A stretch of 64,000 nt of DNA from Apoderus coryli (lineage: Eukaryota; Arthropoda; Insecta; Coleoptera; Attelabidae), in NCBI GenBank assembly GCA_911728435.2, contig OU452217.1, forward strand, positions 310,001 through 374,000. The letters run 5' to 3'. The notes beneath the pieces were generated by a model. The model was not told the DNA's origin. It worked only from the letters and a program-made list of their open reading frames with translations, and searched no databases. Each line of letters opens with the position of its first letter. The first letter of the stretch is position 1. Positions 1-14,680 of the stretch are shown here, piece after piece. The position numbers and the translations under genes are program-made.

Positions 1-489
1 TTTCTAATAAAATTTAGTTTTAAATTCTTAGAGAAAACAGCTTTTTTGTAGAAACTTTACTTTTTAAATCTAAATAACACAATTTTTTAAATAAACGCTC
101 TAGATCGTTCTAAATTGCTTTTTTATGCTTATTTTATCTTCTTTTTACTAACACATTTAGTTTTAAATGCTTAGAGAGAAAACAGTTTTTTGGTAGACAC
201 TTTACTTTTTAAATCTAAATAACACGATTTCTTAACTAAACGATCTAAATCGTTCTAAATTGCTTTTTTATGCTTATTTTATCTTCTTTTTACTAACACA
301 TTTAGTTTTAAATGCTTAGAGAGAAAACAGTTTTTTGGTAGACACTTTACTTTTTAAATATAAATAACACCATTTCTTAACTAAACGCTCTAATTCGTTC
401 TAAATTGCTTTTTAATGCTTATTCTAATTTCTTTTAACCAATAAAATTTAGTTTTAAATTCTAAAAGAGAAAACAGCTTTTTGTTAGAA

Positions 490-1680
490 ACTTTACTTTT
501 TAAATCTAAATAACACAATTTCTTAACTAAACGCTCTAAATCGTTCTAAATTGCTTTTTTATGCTTATTCTAATTTCTATTTACTAATAAAATTTAGTTT
601 TAAATTCTAAGAGATAAAACAGCTTTTTGGTTGACACTTTACTTTTTAAATATAAATAGCACAATTTCTTAACTAAACGCTCTAATTCGGTCTAAATTGC
701 TTATTTATGCTTATTCTAATTTCTTTTTACTAATAAATTTAGTTTTACATTCTAAAAGAGAAAACAGCTTTTTGTTAGAAACTGTACTTTTTAAATCTAA
801 ATAACACAATTTCTGAACTAAACGCTCTAATTCGTTCTAAATTGCTTGTTTTATGCTTATTCTAATTTTTTTTTTTCTAATAAAATTTAGTTTTAAATTC
901 TTAGTGAAAACAGCTTTTTTGTAGAAACTTTACTTTTTAAATCTCAATATCACAATTTTTTAAATAAACGCTCTAAATCGTTCTAAATTGCTTTTTCATG
1001 TTTATTCTAATTCCATTTTACTAACAAATTTAGTTTTAAATTATTAGAGAGAAAACAGCTTTTTGGTAGACACTTTACTTTTTAAATCTAAATAACACAA
1101 TTTCTTAACTAAACGCTCTAAATCGTTCTAAATTGCTTTTTTATTCTTATTTTATCTTCTTTTTACTAACACATTTAGTTTTAAATGCTTAGAGAGAAAA
1201 CAGTTTTTTGGTAGACACTTTACTTTTTAAATATAAATAACACCATTTCTTAACTAAACGCTCTAATTCGTTCTAAATTGCTTTTTAATGCTTATTCTAA
1301 TTTCTTTTAACCAATAAAATTTAGTTTTAAATTCTAAAAGAGAAAACAGCTTTTTGTTAGAAACTTTACTTTTTAAATCTAAGTAACACAATTTCTGAAC
1401 TAAACGCTCTAATTCGTTCTAAATTGCTTTATTTATGCTTATTCTAATTTCTTTTTCCTAATAAAATTTAGTTTTAAATTCTTAGAGTGAAAACAGCTTT
1501 TTGGTAGACACTTTACTTTTTAAATCTAAATAACACAATTTTTTAAATAAACGCTCTAAATCGTTCTAAATTGCTTTTTTATGCTTTACCATATTTCTTT
1601 TTACTAACAAATTTAGTTTTAATTTCTTAGAGAGAAAACAGCTTTTTGGTAGACACTTTACTTTTTAAATATAAATAACA
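490..1680. repeat. ~1.2-kb block repeated 12.24 kb downstream
   Basis: This block matches about 12730-13920. Markers: TAAATTCTAAGAGATAAAAC at 601 and 12843, the rare TTAGTGAAAACAG at 901 and 13141, and ATGCTTTACC near 1581 against ATGCTTTATC near 13821. The offset is 12240-12242 bp, the small change lying in a T-run between the two markers. Differences include CTCAATATCAC against CTCCATATCAC. A third, shorter related copy starts near 16190. Confidence 0.78.
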
Positions 1681-4600
1681 CCATTTCTTAACTAAACGCT
1701 CTAATTCGTTCTAAATTGCTTTTTAATGCTTATTCTAATTTCTTTTAACCAATAAAATTTAGTTTTACATTCTAAAAGAGAAAACAGCTTTTTGTTAGAA
1801 ACTTTACTTTTTAAATCTAAATAACACAATTTCTGAACTAAACGCTCTAATTTGTTCTAAATTGCTTTTTTTATGCTTATTCTAATTTCTTTTTCCTAAT
1901 AAAATTTAGTTTTAAATTCTTAGAGAGAAAACAGCTATTTTGTAGAAACTTTACTTTTTAAATCTAAATAACACAATTTTTTAAATAAACGCTCTAAATC
2001 GTTCTAAATTGCTTTTTTATGCTTATTCTAATTCCTTTTTACTAATTTAGTTTCAAATTCTTAGAGAGAAAACAGCTTTTTGGTAGACACTTTACTTTTT
2101 AAATATAAATATCACAATTATTTAAATAAACGCTTTAAATCGTTCTAAATTGCTTTTTTATGCTTATCCATATTTCTTTTTACTAACAAATTTAGTTTTA
2201 AATTCTTAGAGAGAAAACAGCTTTTTGGTAGACACTTTACTTTTTAAATATGAATAACACAATTTCTTAACTAAACGCTCTAATTCGTTCTAAATTGCTT
2301 TTTTATGCTTATTCTAATTTCTTTTTACTAATAAATTTAGTTTTGAATTCTAAAAGAGAAAGCAGCTTTTTGGTAGAAACTTTACTTTTTAAATCTAAAT
2401 AACACAATTTCTTAACTAAACGCTCTAAATCGTTCTAAATTCCTTTTTTATGCTTATTCTATCTTCTTTTTACTAACAAATTTAGTATTAAATTCTTAGA
2501 GAGAAAACAGCTATTTTGTAGAAACTTTACTTTTTAAATCTAAATAACACAATTTTTTAAATAAACGCTCTAATTCGTTCTAAATTGCTTTTTTATGCTT
2601 ATTCTAATTTCTTTTTACTAATAAATTTAGTTTTACATTCTAAAAGAGAAAACAGATTTTTGTTAGAAACTTTACTTTTTAAATCTAAATAACACAATTT
2701 CTGAACTAAACGCTCTAATTCGTTCTAAATTGCTTTTTTTATGCTTATTCTAATTTCTTTTTCCTAATAAAATTTAGTTTTAAATTCTTAGAGAGAAAAC
2801 AGCTAATTTGTAGAAACTTTACTTTTTAAATCTAAATAACACAATTTTTTAAATAAACGCTCTAAATCGTTTTAAATTGCTTTTTCATGCTTATTCTAAT
2901 TCCTTTTTACTAACAAATTTAGTTTTAAATTCTTAGAGAGAAAACAGCTTTTTGGTAGACACTTTACTTTTTAAATATAAATAACACAATTTTTTAAATA
3001 AACGCTCTAAATCGTTCTAAATTGCTTTTTTATGCATATTCATATTTCTTTTTACTAATAAATTTAGTTTTAAATTCTTAGAGAGAAAACAGCTTTTTGG
3101 TAGACAATTTACTTTTTAAATATAAATAACACAATTTCTTAACTAAACGCTCTAATTCCTTCTAAATTGCTTTTTTATGCTTATTCTAATTTCTTTTTAC
3201 TAATAAATTTAGTTTTAAATTCTAAAAGAGAAAGCAGCTTTTTGGTAGAAACTTTACCTTTTAAATCTAAATAACACAATTTCTTAACTAAACGCTCTAA
3301 TTCGTTATAAATTGCTTTTTTATGCTTATTCTAATTTCTTTTAACTAATAAAATTTAGTTTTAAATTCTTAGAGAGAAAACATCTTTTTGGTAGACACTT
3401 TACTTTTTAAATATAAATAGCACAATTTCTTAACTAAACGCTCTAAATCGTTCTAAATTGCTTTTTTATGCTTATTCTATCTTCTTTTTACTAACAAATT
3501 TAGTTTTAAATTCTTAGAGAAAAAAAAAAAGCTTTTTGGTAGACACTACTTTTTAAATATAAATAACACAATTTTTTAAATAAGCGCTCTAAATCGTTCT
3601 AAATTGCTTTTTTATGCTTATTCTAATTTCTTTTTACTAACAAATTTAGTTTTAAATTCTTAGAGAGAAAACAGCTTTTTGGTAGCCACTTTACTTTTTA
3701 AATATAAATAACACAATTTCTTCACTAAACGCTCTAATTCGTTCTAAATTGCTTTTTTATGCTTATTCTAATTTCTTTTAACTAATAAAATTTAGTTTTG
3801 AATTCTTAGAGAGAAAACAGCTTTTTGGTAGACACTTTACTTTTTAAATCTAAATAACACAATTTTTTAAATAAACGCTCTAAATCGTTCTAAATTGCTT
3901 TTTTATGCTTTACCATATTTCTTTTTACTAACAAATTTAGTTTTAATTTCTTAGAGAGAAAACAGCTTTTTGGTAGACACTTTACTTTTTAAATATAAAT
4001 AACACCATTTCTTAACTAAACGCTCTAATTCGTTCTAAATTGCTTTTTAATGCTTATTCTAATTTCTTTTAACCAATAAAATTTAGTTTTACATTCTAAA
4101 AGAGAAAACAGCTTTTTGTTAGAAACTTTACTTTTTAAATCTAAATAACACAATTTCTGAACTAAACGCTCTAATTTGTTCTAAATTGCTTTTTTTATGC
4201 TTATTCTAATTTCTTTTTCCTAATAAAATTTAGTTTTAAATTCTTAGAGAGAAAACAGCTATTTTGTAGAAACTTTACTTTTTAAATCTAAATAACACAA
4301 TTTTTTAAATAAACGCTCTAAATCGTTCTAAATTGCTTTTTTATGCTTATTCTAATTCCTTTTTACTAATTTAGTTTCAAATTCTTAGAGAGAAAACAGC
4401 TTTTTGGTAGACACTTTACTTTTTAAATATAAATATCACAATTATTTAAATAAACGCTTTAAATCGTTCTAAATTGCTTTTTTATGCTTATCCATATTTC
4501 TTTTTACTAACAAATTTAGTTTTAAATTCTTAGAGAGAAAACAGCTTTTTGGTAGACACTTTACTTTTTAAATATGAATAACACAATTTCTTAACTAAAC

Positions 4601-4764
4601 GCTCTAATTCGTTCTAAATTGCTTTTTTATGCTTATTCTAATTTCTTTTTACTAATAAATTTAGTTTTGAATTCTAAAAGAGAAAGCAGCTTTTTGGTAG
4701 AAACTTTACTTTTTAAATCTAAATAACACAATTTCTTAACTAAACGCTCTAATTCGTTATAAAT
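1500..4764. repeat. Two copies of a ~0.94-kb block at offset 2324 bp
   Basis: About 1500-2440 matches about 3824-4764. ATGCTTTACC is at 1581 and 3905, and the rare ATGAATAAC form is at 2250 and 4574, both at an offset of 2324 bp (16 monomers). After 2440 and 4764 the copies diverge (CTCTAAATCGTTC against CTCTAATTCGTTAT). Confidence 0.8.
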
Positions 4765-7700
4765 TGCTTTTTTATGCTTATTCTAATTTCTTTTAACTAA
4801 TAAAATTTAGTTTTAAATTCTTAGAGAGAAAACAGCTATTTTGGTAGAAACTTTACTTTTTAAATCTAAATAACACAATTTTTTAAATAAACGCTCTAAA
4901 TCGTTCTAAATTGCTTTTTCATGCTTATTCTAATTCCTTTTTACTAACAAATTTCGTTTTAAATTCTTAGGGAAAAAACAGCTTTTTGGTAGACACTTAA
5001 CTTTTTAAATATAAATAACACAAATTTTTAAATAAACGCTTTAAATAGTTCTAAATTGCTTTTTTATGCTTATTCTAATTTCTTTTTACTACTTAATTTA
5101 GTTTTAAATTCTTAGAGAGAAAACAGCTTTTTGGTAGACACTTTACTTTTTAAATATAAATAACACAATTATTTAAATAAACGCTTTAAATCGTTCTAAA
5201 TTGATTTTTTATGCTTATCCATATTTCTTTTTACTAACAAATTTAGTTTTAAATTCTTAGAGAGAAAACAGTTTTTGGTAGACACTTTACTTTTTAAATA
5301 TAAATAACACAATTTCTTAACTAAACGCTCTAATTCGTTCTAAATTGCTTTTTTATGCTTATTCTAATTTCTTTTTACTAATAAATTTAGTTTTAAATTC
5401 TAAAAGAGAAAGCAGCTTTTTGGTAGAAACTTTACTTTTTAAATCTAAATAACACAATTTCTTAACTAAACGCTCTAAATCGTTCTAAATTGCTTTTTTA
5501 TGCTTATTCTATCTTCTTTTTACTAACAAATTTAGTATTAAATTCTTAGAGAGAAAACAGCTATTTTGTAGAAACTTTACTTTTTAAATCTAAATAACAC
5601 AATTTTTTAAATAAACGCTCTAATTCGTTCTAAATTGCTTTTTTATGCTTATTCTAATTTCTTTTTACTAATAAATTTAGTTTTACATTCTAAAAGAGAA
5701 AACAGATTTTTGTTAGAAACTTTACTTTTTAAATCTAAATAACACAATTTCTGAACTAAACGCTCTAATTCGTTCTAAATTGCTTTTTTTATGCTTATTC
5801 TAATTTCTTTTTCCTAATAAAATTTAGTTTTAAATTCTTAGAGAGAAAACAGCTAATTTGTAGAAACTTTACTTTTTAAATCTAAATAACACAATTTTTT
5901 AAATAAACGCTCTAAATCGTTTTAAATTGCTTTTTCATGCTTATTCTAATTCCTTTTTACTAACAAATTTAGTTTTAAATTCTTAGAGAGAAAACAGCTT
6001 TTTGGTAGACACTTTACTTTTTAAATATAAATAACACAATTTTTTAAATAAACGCTCTAAATCGTTCTAAATTGCTTTTTTATGCATATTCATATTTCTT
6101 TTTACTAATAAATTTAGTTTTAAATTCTTAGAGAGAAAACAGCTTTTTGGTAGACAATTTACTTTTTAAATATAAATAACACAATTTCTTAACTAAACGC
6201 TCTAATTCCTTCTAAATTGCTTTTTTATGCTTATTCTAATTTCTTTTTACTAATAAATTTAGTTTTAAATTCTAAAAGAGAAAGCAGCTTTTTGGTAGAA
6301 ACTTTACCTTTTAAATCTAAATAACACAATTTCTTAACTAAACGCTCTAATTCGTTATAAATTGCTTTTTTATGCTTATTCTAATTTCTTTTAACTAATA
6401 AAATTTAGTTTTAAATTCTTAGAGAGAAAACATCTTTTTGGTAGACACTTTACTTTTTAAATATAAATAACACAATTTCTTAACTAAACGCTCTAAATCG
6501 TTCTAAATTTCTTTTTTATGCTTATTCTATCTTCTTTTTACTAACAAATTTAGTTTTAAATTCTTAGAGAAAAAAAAGAAGCTTTTTGGTAGACACTACT
6601 TTTTAAATATAAATAACACAATTTTTTAAATAAGCGCTCTAAATCGTTCTAAATTGCTTTTTTATGCTTATTCTAATTTCTTTTTACTAACAAATTTAGT
6701 TTTAAATTCTTAGAGAGAAAACAGCTTTTTGGTAGACACTTTACTTTTTAAATATAAATAACACAATTTCTTAACTAAACGCTCTAATTCGTTCTAAATT
6801 GCTTTTTTATGCTTATTCTAATTTCTTTTTCCTAATAAAATTTAGTTTTAAATTCTTAGAGAGTAAACAGCTTTTTGATAGGAACTTTACTTTTTAAATC
6901 TAAATAACACAATTTTTTAAATAAACGCTCTAATTCGTTCTAAATTGCTTTTTTATGCTTATTTTAATTTCTTTTTACTAATAAATTTAGTTTTACATTC
7001 TAAAAGCGAAAAGAGCTTTTTGTTAGAAACTTTACTTTTTAAATCTAAATAACACAATTTCTGAACTAAACGCTCTAATTCGTTCTAAATTGCTTTTTTT
7101 ATGCTTATTCTAATTTCTTTTTCCTAATAAAATTTAGTTTTAAATTCTTAGAGAGAAAACAGCTATTTTGTAGAAACTTTACTTTTTAAATCTAAATAAC
7201 ACAATTTTTTAAATAAACGCTCTAAATCGTTTTAAATTGCTTTTTCATGCTTATTCTAATTCCTTTTTACTAACAAATTTAGTTTTAAATTCTTAGAGAG
7301 AAAACAGCTTTTTGGTAGACACTTTACTTTTTAAATATAAATAACACAATTTTTTAAATAAACGCTCTAAATCGTTCTAAATTGCTTTTTTATGCATATT
7401 CATATTTCTTTTTACTAATAAATTTAGTTTTAAATTCTTAGAGAGAAAACAGCTTTTTGGTAGACAATTTACTTTTTAAATATAAATAACACAATTTCTT
7501 AACTAAACGCTCTAATTCCTTCTAAATTGCTTTTTTATGCTTATTCTAATTTCTTTTTACTAATAAATTTAGTTTTAAATTCTAAAAGAGAAAGCAGCTT
7601 TTTGGTAGAAACTTTACCTTTTAAATCTAAATAACACAATTTCTTAACTAAACGCTCTAATTCGTTATAAATTGCTTTTTTATGCTTATTCTAATTTCTT

Positions 7701-9880
7701 TTAACTAATAAAATTTAGTTTTAAATTCTTAGAGAGAAAACATCTTTTTGGTAGACACTTTACTTTTTAAATATAAATAACACAATTTCTTAACTAAACG
7801 CTCTAAATCGTTCTAAATTGCTTTTTTATGCTTATTCTATCTTCTTTTTACTAACAAATTTAGTTTTAAATTCTTAGAGAAAACAAAAAGCTTTTTGGTA
7901 GACACTACTTTTTAAATATAAATAACACAATTTTTTAAATAAGCGCTCTAAATCGTTCTAAATTGCTTTTTTATGCTTATTCTAATTTCTTTTTACTAAC
8001 AAATTTAGTTTTAAATTCTTAGAGAGAAAACAGCTTTTTGGTAGACACTTTACTTTTTAAATATAAATAACACAATTTCTTAACTAAACGCTCTAATTCG
8101 TTCTAAATTGCTTTTTTATGCTTATTCTAATTTCTTTTAACTAATAAAATTTAGTTTTGAATTCTTAGAGAGAAAACAGCTTTTTGGTAGAAACTTTACT
8201 TTTTAAATCTAAATAACACAATTTCTGAACTAAACGCTCTAATTCGTTCTAAATTGCTTTTTTATGCTTATTCTAATTTCTTTTTCCTAATAAAATTTAG
8301 TTTTAAATTCTTAGAGAGTAAACAGCTTTTTGATAGGAACTTTACTTTTTAAATCTAAATAACACAATTTTTTAAATAAACGCTCTAATTCGTTCTAACT
8401 TGCTTTTTTATGCTTATTTTAATTTCTTTTTACTAATAAATTTAGTTTTACATTCTAAAAGCGAAAAGAGCTTTTTGTTAGAAACTTTACTTTTTAAATC
8501 TAAATAACACAATTTCTGAACTAAACGCTCTAATTCGTTCTAAATTGCTTTTTTTATGCTTATTCTAATTTCTTTTTCCTAATAAAATTTAGTTTTAAAT
8601 TCTTAGAGAGAAAACAGCTATTTTGTAGAAACTTTACTTTTTAAATCTAAATAACACAATTTTTTAAATAAACGCTCTAATTCGTTCTAAATTGCTTTTT
8701 TATGCTTATTCTAATTTCTTTTTACTAATAAATTTAGTTTTACATTCTAAAAGAGAAAACAGATTTTTGTTAGAAACTTTACTTTTTAAATCTAAATAAC
8801 ACAATTTCTGAACTAAACGCTCTAATTCGTTCTAAATTGCTTTTTTTATGCTTATTCTAATTTCTTTTTCCTAATAAAATTTAGTTTTAAATTCTTAGAG
8901 AGAAAACAGCTATTTTGTAGAAACTTTACTTTTTAAATCTAAATAACACAATTTTTTAAATAAACGCTCTAAATCGTTTTAAATTGCTTTTTCATGCTTA
9001 TTCTAATTCCTTTTTACTAACAAATTTAGTTTTAAATTCTTAGAGAGAAAACAGCTTTTTGGTAGACACTTTACTTTTTAAATATAAATAACACAATTTT
9101 TTAAATAAACGCTCTAAATCGTTCTAAATTGCTTTTTTATGCTTATTCATATTTCTTTTTACTAATAAATTTAGTTTTAAATTCTTAGAGAGAAAACAGC
9201 TTTTTGGTAGACAATTTACTTTTTAAATATAAATAACACAATTTCTTAACTAAACGCTCTAATTCCTTCTAAATTGCTTTTTTATGCTTATTCTAATTTC
9301 TTTTTACTAATAAATTTAGTTTTAAATTCTAAAAGAGAAAGCAGCTTTTTGGTAGAAACTTTACCTTTTAAATCTAAATAACACAATTTCTTAACTAAAC
9401 GCTCTAATTCGTTATAAATTGCTTTTTTATGCTTATTCTAATTTCTTTTAACTAATAAAATTTAGTTTTAAATTCTTAGAGAGAAAACATCTTTTTGGTA
9501 GACACTTTACTTTTTAAATATAAATAACACAATTTCTTAACTAAACGCTCTAAATCGTTCTAAATTGCTTTTTTATGCTTATTCTATCTTCTTTTTACTA
9601 ACAAATTTAGTTTTAAATTCTTAGAGAAAAAAAAAAGCTTTTTGGTAGACACTACTTTTTAAATATAAATAACACAATTTTTTAAATAAGCGCTCTAAAT
9701 CGTTCTAAATTGCTTTTTTATGCTTATTCTAATTTCTTTTTACTAACAAATTTAGTTTTAAATTCTTAGAGAGAAAACAGCTTTTTGGTAGACACTTTAC
9801 TTTTTAAATATAAATAACACAATTTCTTAACTAAACGCTCTAATTCGTTCTAAATTGCTTTTTTATGCTTATTCTAATTT
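2040..9880. repeat. Three copies of a 1.2-1.7-kb block at ~3.05-kb spacing
   Basis: About 2040-3770, 5090-6820 and 8640-9880 share the same monomer order. The rare TTTAGTATTA is at 2481 and 5531 (offset 3050). AACAGATTTTTG is at about 2651, 5701 and 8758 (offsets 3050 and 3057). The monomer with an A-run in place of GAGAAAACA is near 3515, 6565 and 9625. An extra copy of part of the block lies 1310 bp after the second (CTAACAAATT at 6541 and 7851). The A-run monomers differ in run length and interruptions between copies. Confidence 0.8.
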
Positions 9881-10364
9881 CTTTTAACTAATAAAATTTA
9901 GTTTTGAATTCTTAGAGAGAAAACAGCTTTTTGGTAGAAACTTTACTTTTTAAATCTAAATAACACAATTTCTGAACTAAACGCTCTAATTCGTTCTAAA
10001 TTGCTGTTTTATGCTTATTCTAATTTCTTTTTCCTAATAAAATTTAGTTTTAAATTCTTAGAGAGTAAACAGCTTTTTGATAGGAACTTTACTTTTTAAA
10101 TCTAAATAACACAATTTTTTAAATAAACGCTCTAATTCGTTCTAAATTGCTTTTTTATGCTTATTTTAATTTCTTTTTACTAATAAATTTAGTTTTACAT
10201 TCTAAAAGCGAAAACAGCTTTTTGTTAGAAACTTTACTTTTTAAATCTAAATAACACAATTTCTGAACTAAACGCTCTAATTCGTTCTAAATTGCTTTTT
10301 TTATGCTTATTCTAATTTCTTTTTCCTAATAAAATTTAGTTTTAAATTCTTAGAGAGAAAACAG

Positions 10365-10397
10365 CTATTTTGTAGAAACTTTTTGGTAGACACTACT
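10365..10397. repeat. Hybrid monomer junction with ~14-bp internal duplication
   Basis: The sequence runs GCTATTTTGTAGAAACT and then TTTTGGTAGACACTAC. The GTAGAAACT of one variant type is followed by the TTTTGGTAGACACT of another, so the same monomer region is present twice, joined at a T-run/TTTTG homology. This is the expected product of slightly out-of-register recombination between two monomer types. The same junction occurs near 11689, 15321 (as GGAAGAC), 17514 and 22611, which shows that one event was spread by block duplication. Confidence 0.8.
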
Positions 10398-12729
10398 TTT
10401 TAAATATAAATAACACAATTTTTTAAATAAGCGCTCTAAATCGTTCTAAATTGCTTTTTTATGCTTATTCTAATTTCTTTTAACTAATAAAATTTAGTTT
10501 TGAATTCTTAGAGAGAAAACAGCTTTTTGGTAGACACTTTACTTTTTAAATATAAATAACACAATTTCTTAACTAAACGCTCTAATTCGTTCTAAATTGC
10601 TTTTTTATGCTTATTCTAATTTCTTTTAACTAATAAAATTTAGTTTTGAATTCTTAGAGAGAAAACAGCTTTTTGGTAGACACTTTACTTTTTAAATATA
10701 AATAACACAATTTCTGAACTAAACGCTCTAAATCGTTCTAAATTGCTTTTTTATGCTTATTCTAATTCCTTTTTACTAACAAATTTAGTTTTAAATTCTT
10801 AGAGAGAAAACAGCTTTTTGGTAGACACTTTACTTTTTAAATATAGATAACACAATTTCTTAATTAAAAGCTCTAATTCCTTCTAAATTGCTGTTTTATG
10901 CTTATTCTAATTTCTTTTTACTAATAAAATTTAGTTTTAAATTCTGAGAGGGAAAATAGCTTTTTGGTACACAATTTACTTTTTAAATATAAATAACACC
11001 ATTTTTTAACTAAACGCTCTACTTCGTTCTAAATTGCTTTTTTATGCTTATTCTATCTTCTTTTTACTAACACATTTAGTTTTAAATTCTTAGAGAGAAA
11101 ACAGTTTTTTGGTAGACACTTTACTTTTTAAATATAAATAACACTATTTCTTAACTAAACGCTCTAATTCGTTCTAAATTGCTTTTTAATGCTTATTCTA
11201 ATTTCTTTTAACTAATAAAATTTAGTTTTAAATTCTAAAAGAGAAAACAGCTTTTTGTTAGAAACTTTACTTTTTAAACCTAAATAACACAATTTCTGAA
11301 CTAAACGCTCTAATTCGTTCTAAATTGCTTTTTTTATGCTTATTCTAATTTCTTTTTCCTAATAAAATTTAGTTTTAAATTCTTGGAGAGAAAACAGCTT
11401 TTTGGTAGACGCTTTACTTTTTAAATATAAATAACACAATTTCTTAACTAAACGCTCTAATTCGTTCTAAATTGCTTTTTTATGCTATTCTAATTTCTTT
11501 TTCCTAATAAAATTTAGTTTTAAATTCTGAGAGGGAAAATAGTTTTTGGTACACAATTTACTTTTTAAATATAAATAACACCATTTTTTAACTAAACGCT
11601 CTAATTCGTTCTAAATTGCTTTTTTATGCTTATTCTAATTTCTTTTTCCTAATAAAATTTAGTTTTAAATTCTTAGAGAGAAAACAGCTATTTTGTAGAA
11701 ACTTTTTGGTAGACACTACTTTTTAAATATAAATAACACAATTTTTTAAATAAGCGCACTAAATCGTTCTAAATTGCTTTTTTATGCTTATTCTAATTTC
11801 TTTTTACTAACAAATTTAGTTTTAAATTCTTAGAGAGAAAACAGCTTTTTGGTAGACACTTTACTTTTTAAATATAAATAACACAATTTCTTAACTAAAC
11901 GCTCTAATTCGTTCTAAATTGCTTTTTTATGCTTATTCTAATTTCTTTTAACTAATAAAATTTAGTTTTGAATTCTTAGAGAGAAAACAGCTTTTTGGTA
12001 GACACTTTACTTTTTAAATATAAATAACACAATTTCTGAACTAAACGCTCTAAATCGTTCTAAATTGCTTTTTTATGCTTATTCTAATTCCTTTTTACTA
12101 ACAAATTTAGTTTTAAATTCTTAGAGAGAAAACAGCTTTTTGGTAGACACTTTACTTTTTAAATATAAATAACACCATTTCTTAACTAAACGCTCTAATT
12201 CGTTCTAAATTGCTTTTTAATGCTTATTCTAATTTCTTTTAACTAATAAAATTTAGTTTTAAATTCTAAAAGAGAAAACAGCTTTTTGTTAGAAACTTTA
12301 CTTTTTAAACCTAAATAACACAATTTCTGAACTAAACGCTCTAATTCGTTCTAAATTGCTTTTTTTATGCTTATTCTAATTTCTTTTTTCTAATAAAATT
12401 TAGTTTTAAATTCTTGGAGAGAAAACAGCTTTTTGGTAGACGCTTTACTTTTTAAATATAAATAACACAATTTCTTAACTAAACGCTCTAATTCGTTCTA
12501 AATTGCTTTTTTATGCTATTCTAATTTCTTTTTCCTAATAAAATTTAGTTTTAAATTCTGAGAGGGAAAATAGTTTTTGGTACACAATTAACTTTTTAAA
12601 TATAAATAACACCATTTTTTAACTAAACGCTCTAATTCGTTCTAAATTGCTTTTTTATGCTTATTCTAATTTCTTTTTTCTAATAAAATTTAGTTTTCAA
12701 TTCTTAGAGAGAAAACAGCTTTTTGGTAG

Positions 12730-13920
12730 ACACTTTACTTTTTAAATCTAAATAACACAATTTCTTAACTAAACGCTCTAAATCGTTCTAAATTGCTTTT
12801 TTATGCTTATTCTAATTTCTATTTACTACTAAAATTTAGTTTTAAATTCTAAGAGATAAAACAGCTTTTTGGTTGACACTTTACTTTTTAAATATAAATA
12901 GCACAATTTCTTAACTAAACGCTCTAATTCGTTCTAAATTGCTTATTTATGCTTATTCTAATTTCTTTTTACTAATAAATTTAGTTTTACATTCTAAAAG
13001 AGAAAACAGCTTTTTGTTAGAAACTGTACTTTTTAAATCTAAATAACACAATTTCTGAACTAAACGCTCTAATTCGTTCTAAATTGCTTTTTTTATGCTT
13101 ATTCTAATTTTTTTTTCTAATAAAATTTAGTTTTAAATTCTTAGTGAAAACAGCTTTTTTGTAGAAACTTTACTTTTTAAATCTCCATATCACAATTTTT
13201 TAAATAAACGCTCTAAATCGTTCTAAATTGCTTTTTCATGTTTATTCTAATTCCATTTTACTAACAAATTTAGTTTTAAATTCTTAGAGAGAAAACAGCT
13301 TTTTGGTAGACACTTTACTTTTTAAATCTAAATAACACAATTTCTTAACTAAACGCTCTAAATCGTTCTAAATTGCTTTTTTATGCTAATTTTATCTTCT
13401 TTTTACTAACACATTTAGTTTTAAATGCTTAGAGAGAAAACAGTTTTTTGGTAGACACTTTACTTTTTAAATATAAATAACACCATTTCTTAACTAAACG
13501 CTCTAATTCGTTCTAAATTGCTTTATAATGCTTATTCTAATTTCTTTTAACTAATAAAATTTAGTTTTAAATTCTAAAAGAGAAAACAGCTTTTTGTTAG
13601 AAACTTTACTTTTTAAATCTAAATAACACAATTTCTGAACTAAACGCTCTAATTCGTTCTAAATTGCTTTATTTATGCTTATTCTAATTTCTTTTTCCTA
13701 ATAAAATTTAGTTTTAAATTCTTAGAGTGAAAACAGCTTTTTGGTAGACACATTACTTTTTAAATCTAAATAACACAATTTTTTAAATAAACGCTCTAAA
13801 TCGTTCTAAATTGCTTTTTTATGCTTTATCATATTTCTTTTTACTAACAAATTTAGTTTTAATTTCTTAGAGAGAAAACAGCTTTTTGGTAGACACTTTA
13901 CTTTTTAAATATAAATAACA
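12730..13920. repeat. Copy of the 490-1680 block
   Basis: This is the downstream partner of 490-1680, about 84 monomers away. It shares the rare TTAGTGAAAACAG and GAGATAAAAC monomers in the same order. The match is lost after about 13920, where ACACCATTTC in the upstream copy faces ACACAATTTC and the following monomers are of different types. Confidence 0.76.
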
Positions 13921-14629
13921 CAATTTCTTAACTAAACGCTCTAATTCGTTCTAATTGCTTTTTTATGCTTATTCTAATTTCTTTTTCTTAATAAAATTTA
14001 GTTTTAAATTCTTAGAGAGTAAACAGCTTTTTGATAGAAACTTTACTTTTTAAATCTAAATAACACAATTTTTTAAATAAACGCTCTAAATCGTTCTAAA
14101 TTGCTTTTTTATGCTTTATCATATTTCTTTTTACTAACAAATTTAGTTTTAAATTCTTAGAGAGAAAACAGCTTTTTGGTAGACACTTTACTTTTTAAAT
14201 ATAGATAACACAATTTCTTAATTAAACGCTCTAATTCCTTCTAAATTGCTGTTTTATGCTTATTCTAATTTCTTTTTACTAATAAAATTTAGTTTTAAAT
14301 TCTGAGAGGGAAAATAGCTTTTTGGTACACAATTTACTTTTTAAATATAAATAACACCATTTTTTAACTAAACGCTCTACTTCGTTCTAAATTGCTTTTT
14401 TATGCTTATTCTATCTTCTTTTTACTAACACATTTAGTTTTAAATTCTTAGAGAGAAAACAGTTTTTTGGTAGACACTTTACTTTTTAAATATAGATAAC
14501 ACAATTTCTTAACTAAACGCTCTAATTCCTTCTAAATTGCTTTTTTATGCTTATTTTAATTTCTTTTTCCTAATAAAATTTAGTTTTCAATTCTTAGAGA
14601 GAAAACAGCTTTTTGGTAGACACTTTAGT

Positions 14630-14680
14630 TTTTAAATCTAAATACAATTTCTTAACTAAACGCTCTAAATTGCTTTTTTA
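14630..14680. repeat. Shortened monomer with two internal deletions
   Basis: This monomer reads CTAAATACAATTTC, lacking 4-5 bases of AATAACACAATTTC. It also reads CGCTCTAAATTGC, lacking 10 bases of the usual stretch with TCTAAATCGT followed by TCTAAATTGC. The second loss removes exactly one copy of a 10-bp near-direct repeat inside the monomer. The same double-deleted monomer is at about 21190-21235, 26288-26330 and 28165-28210, so it marks a lineage. Confidence 0.82.

Noticed and set aside
94..110. CENP-B box-like match in the monomer (TTCGTTCTAAATTG)
   Set aside because: It shares TTCG and the central A of the vertebrate box but lacks the CGGG end. About six of nine core bases match, which is too weak in a repeat of this composition.
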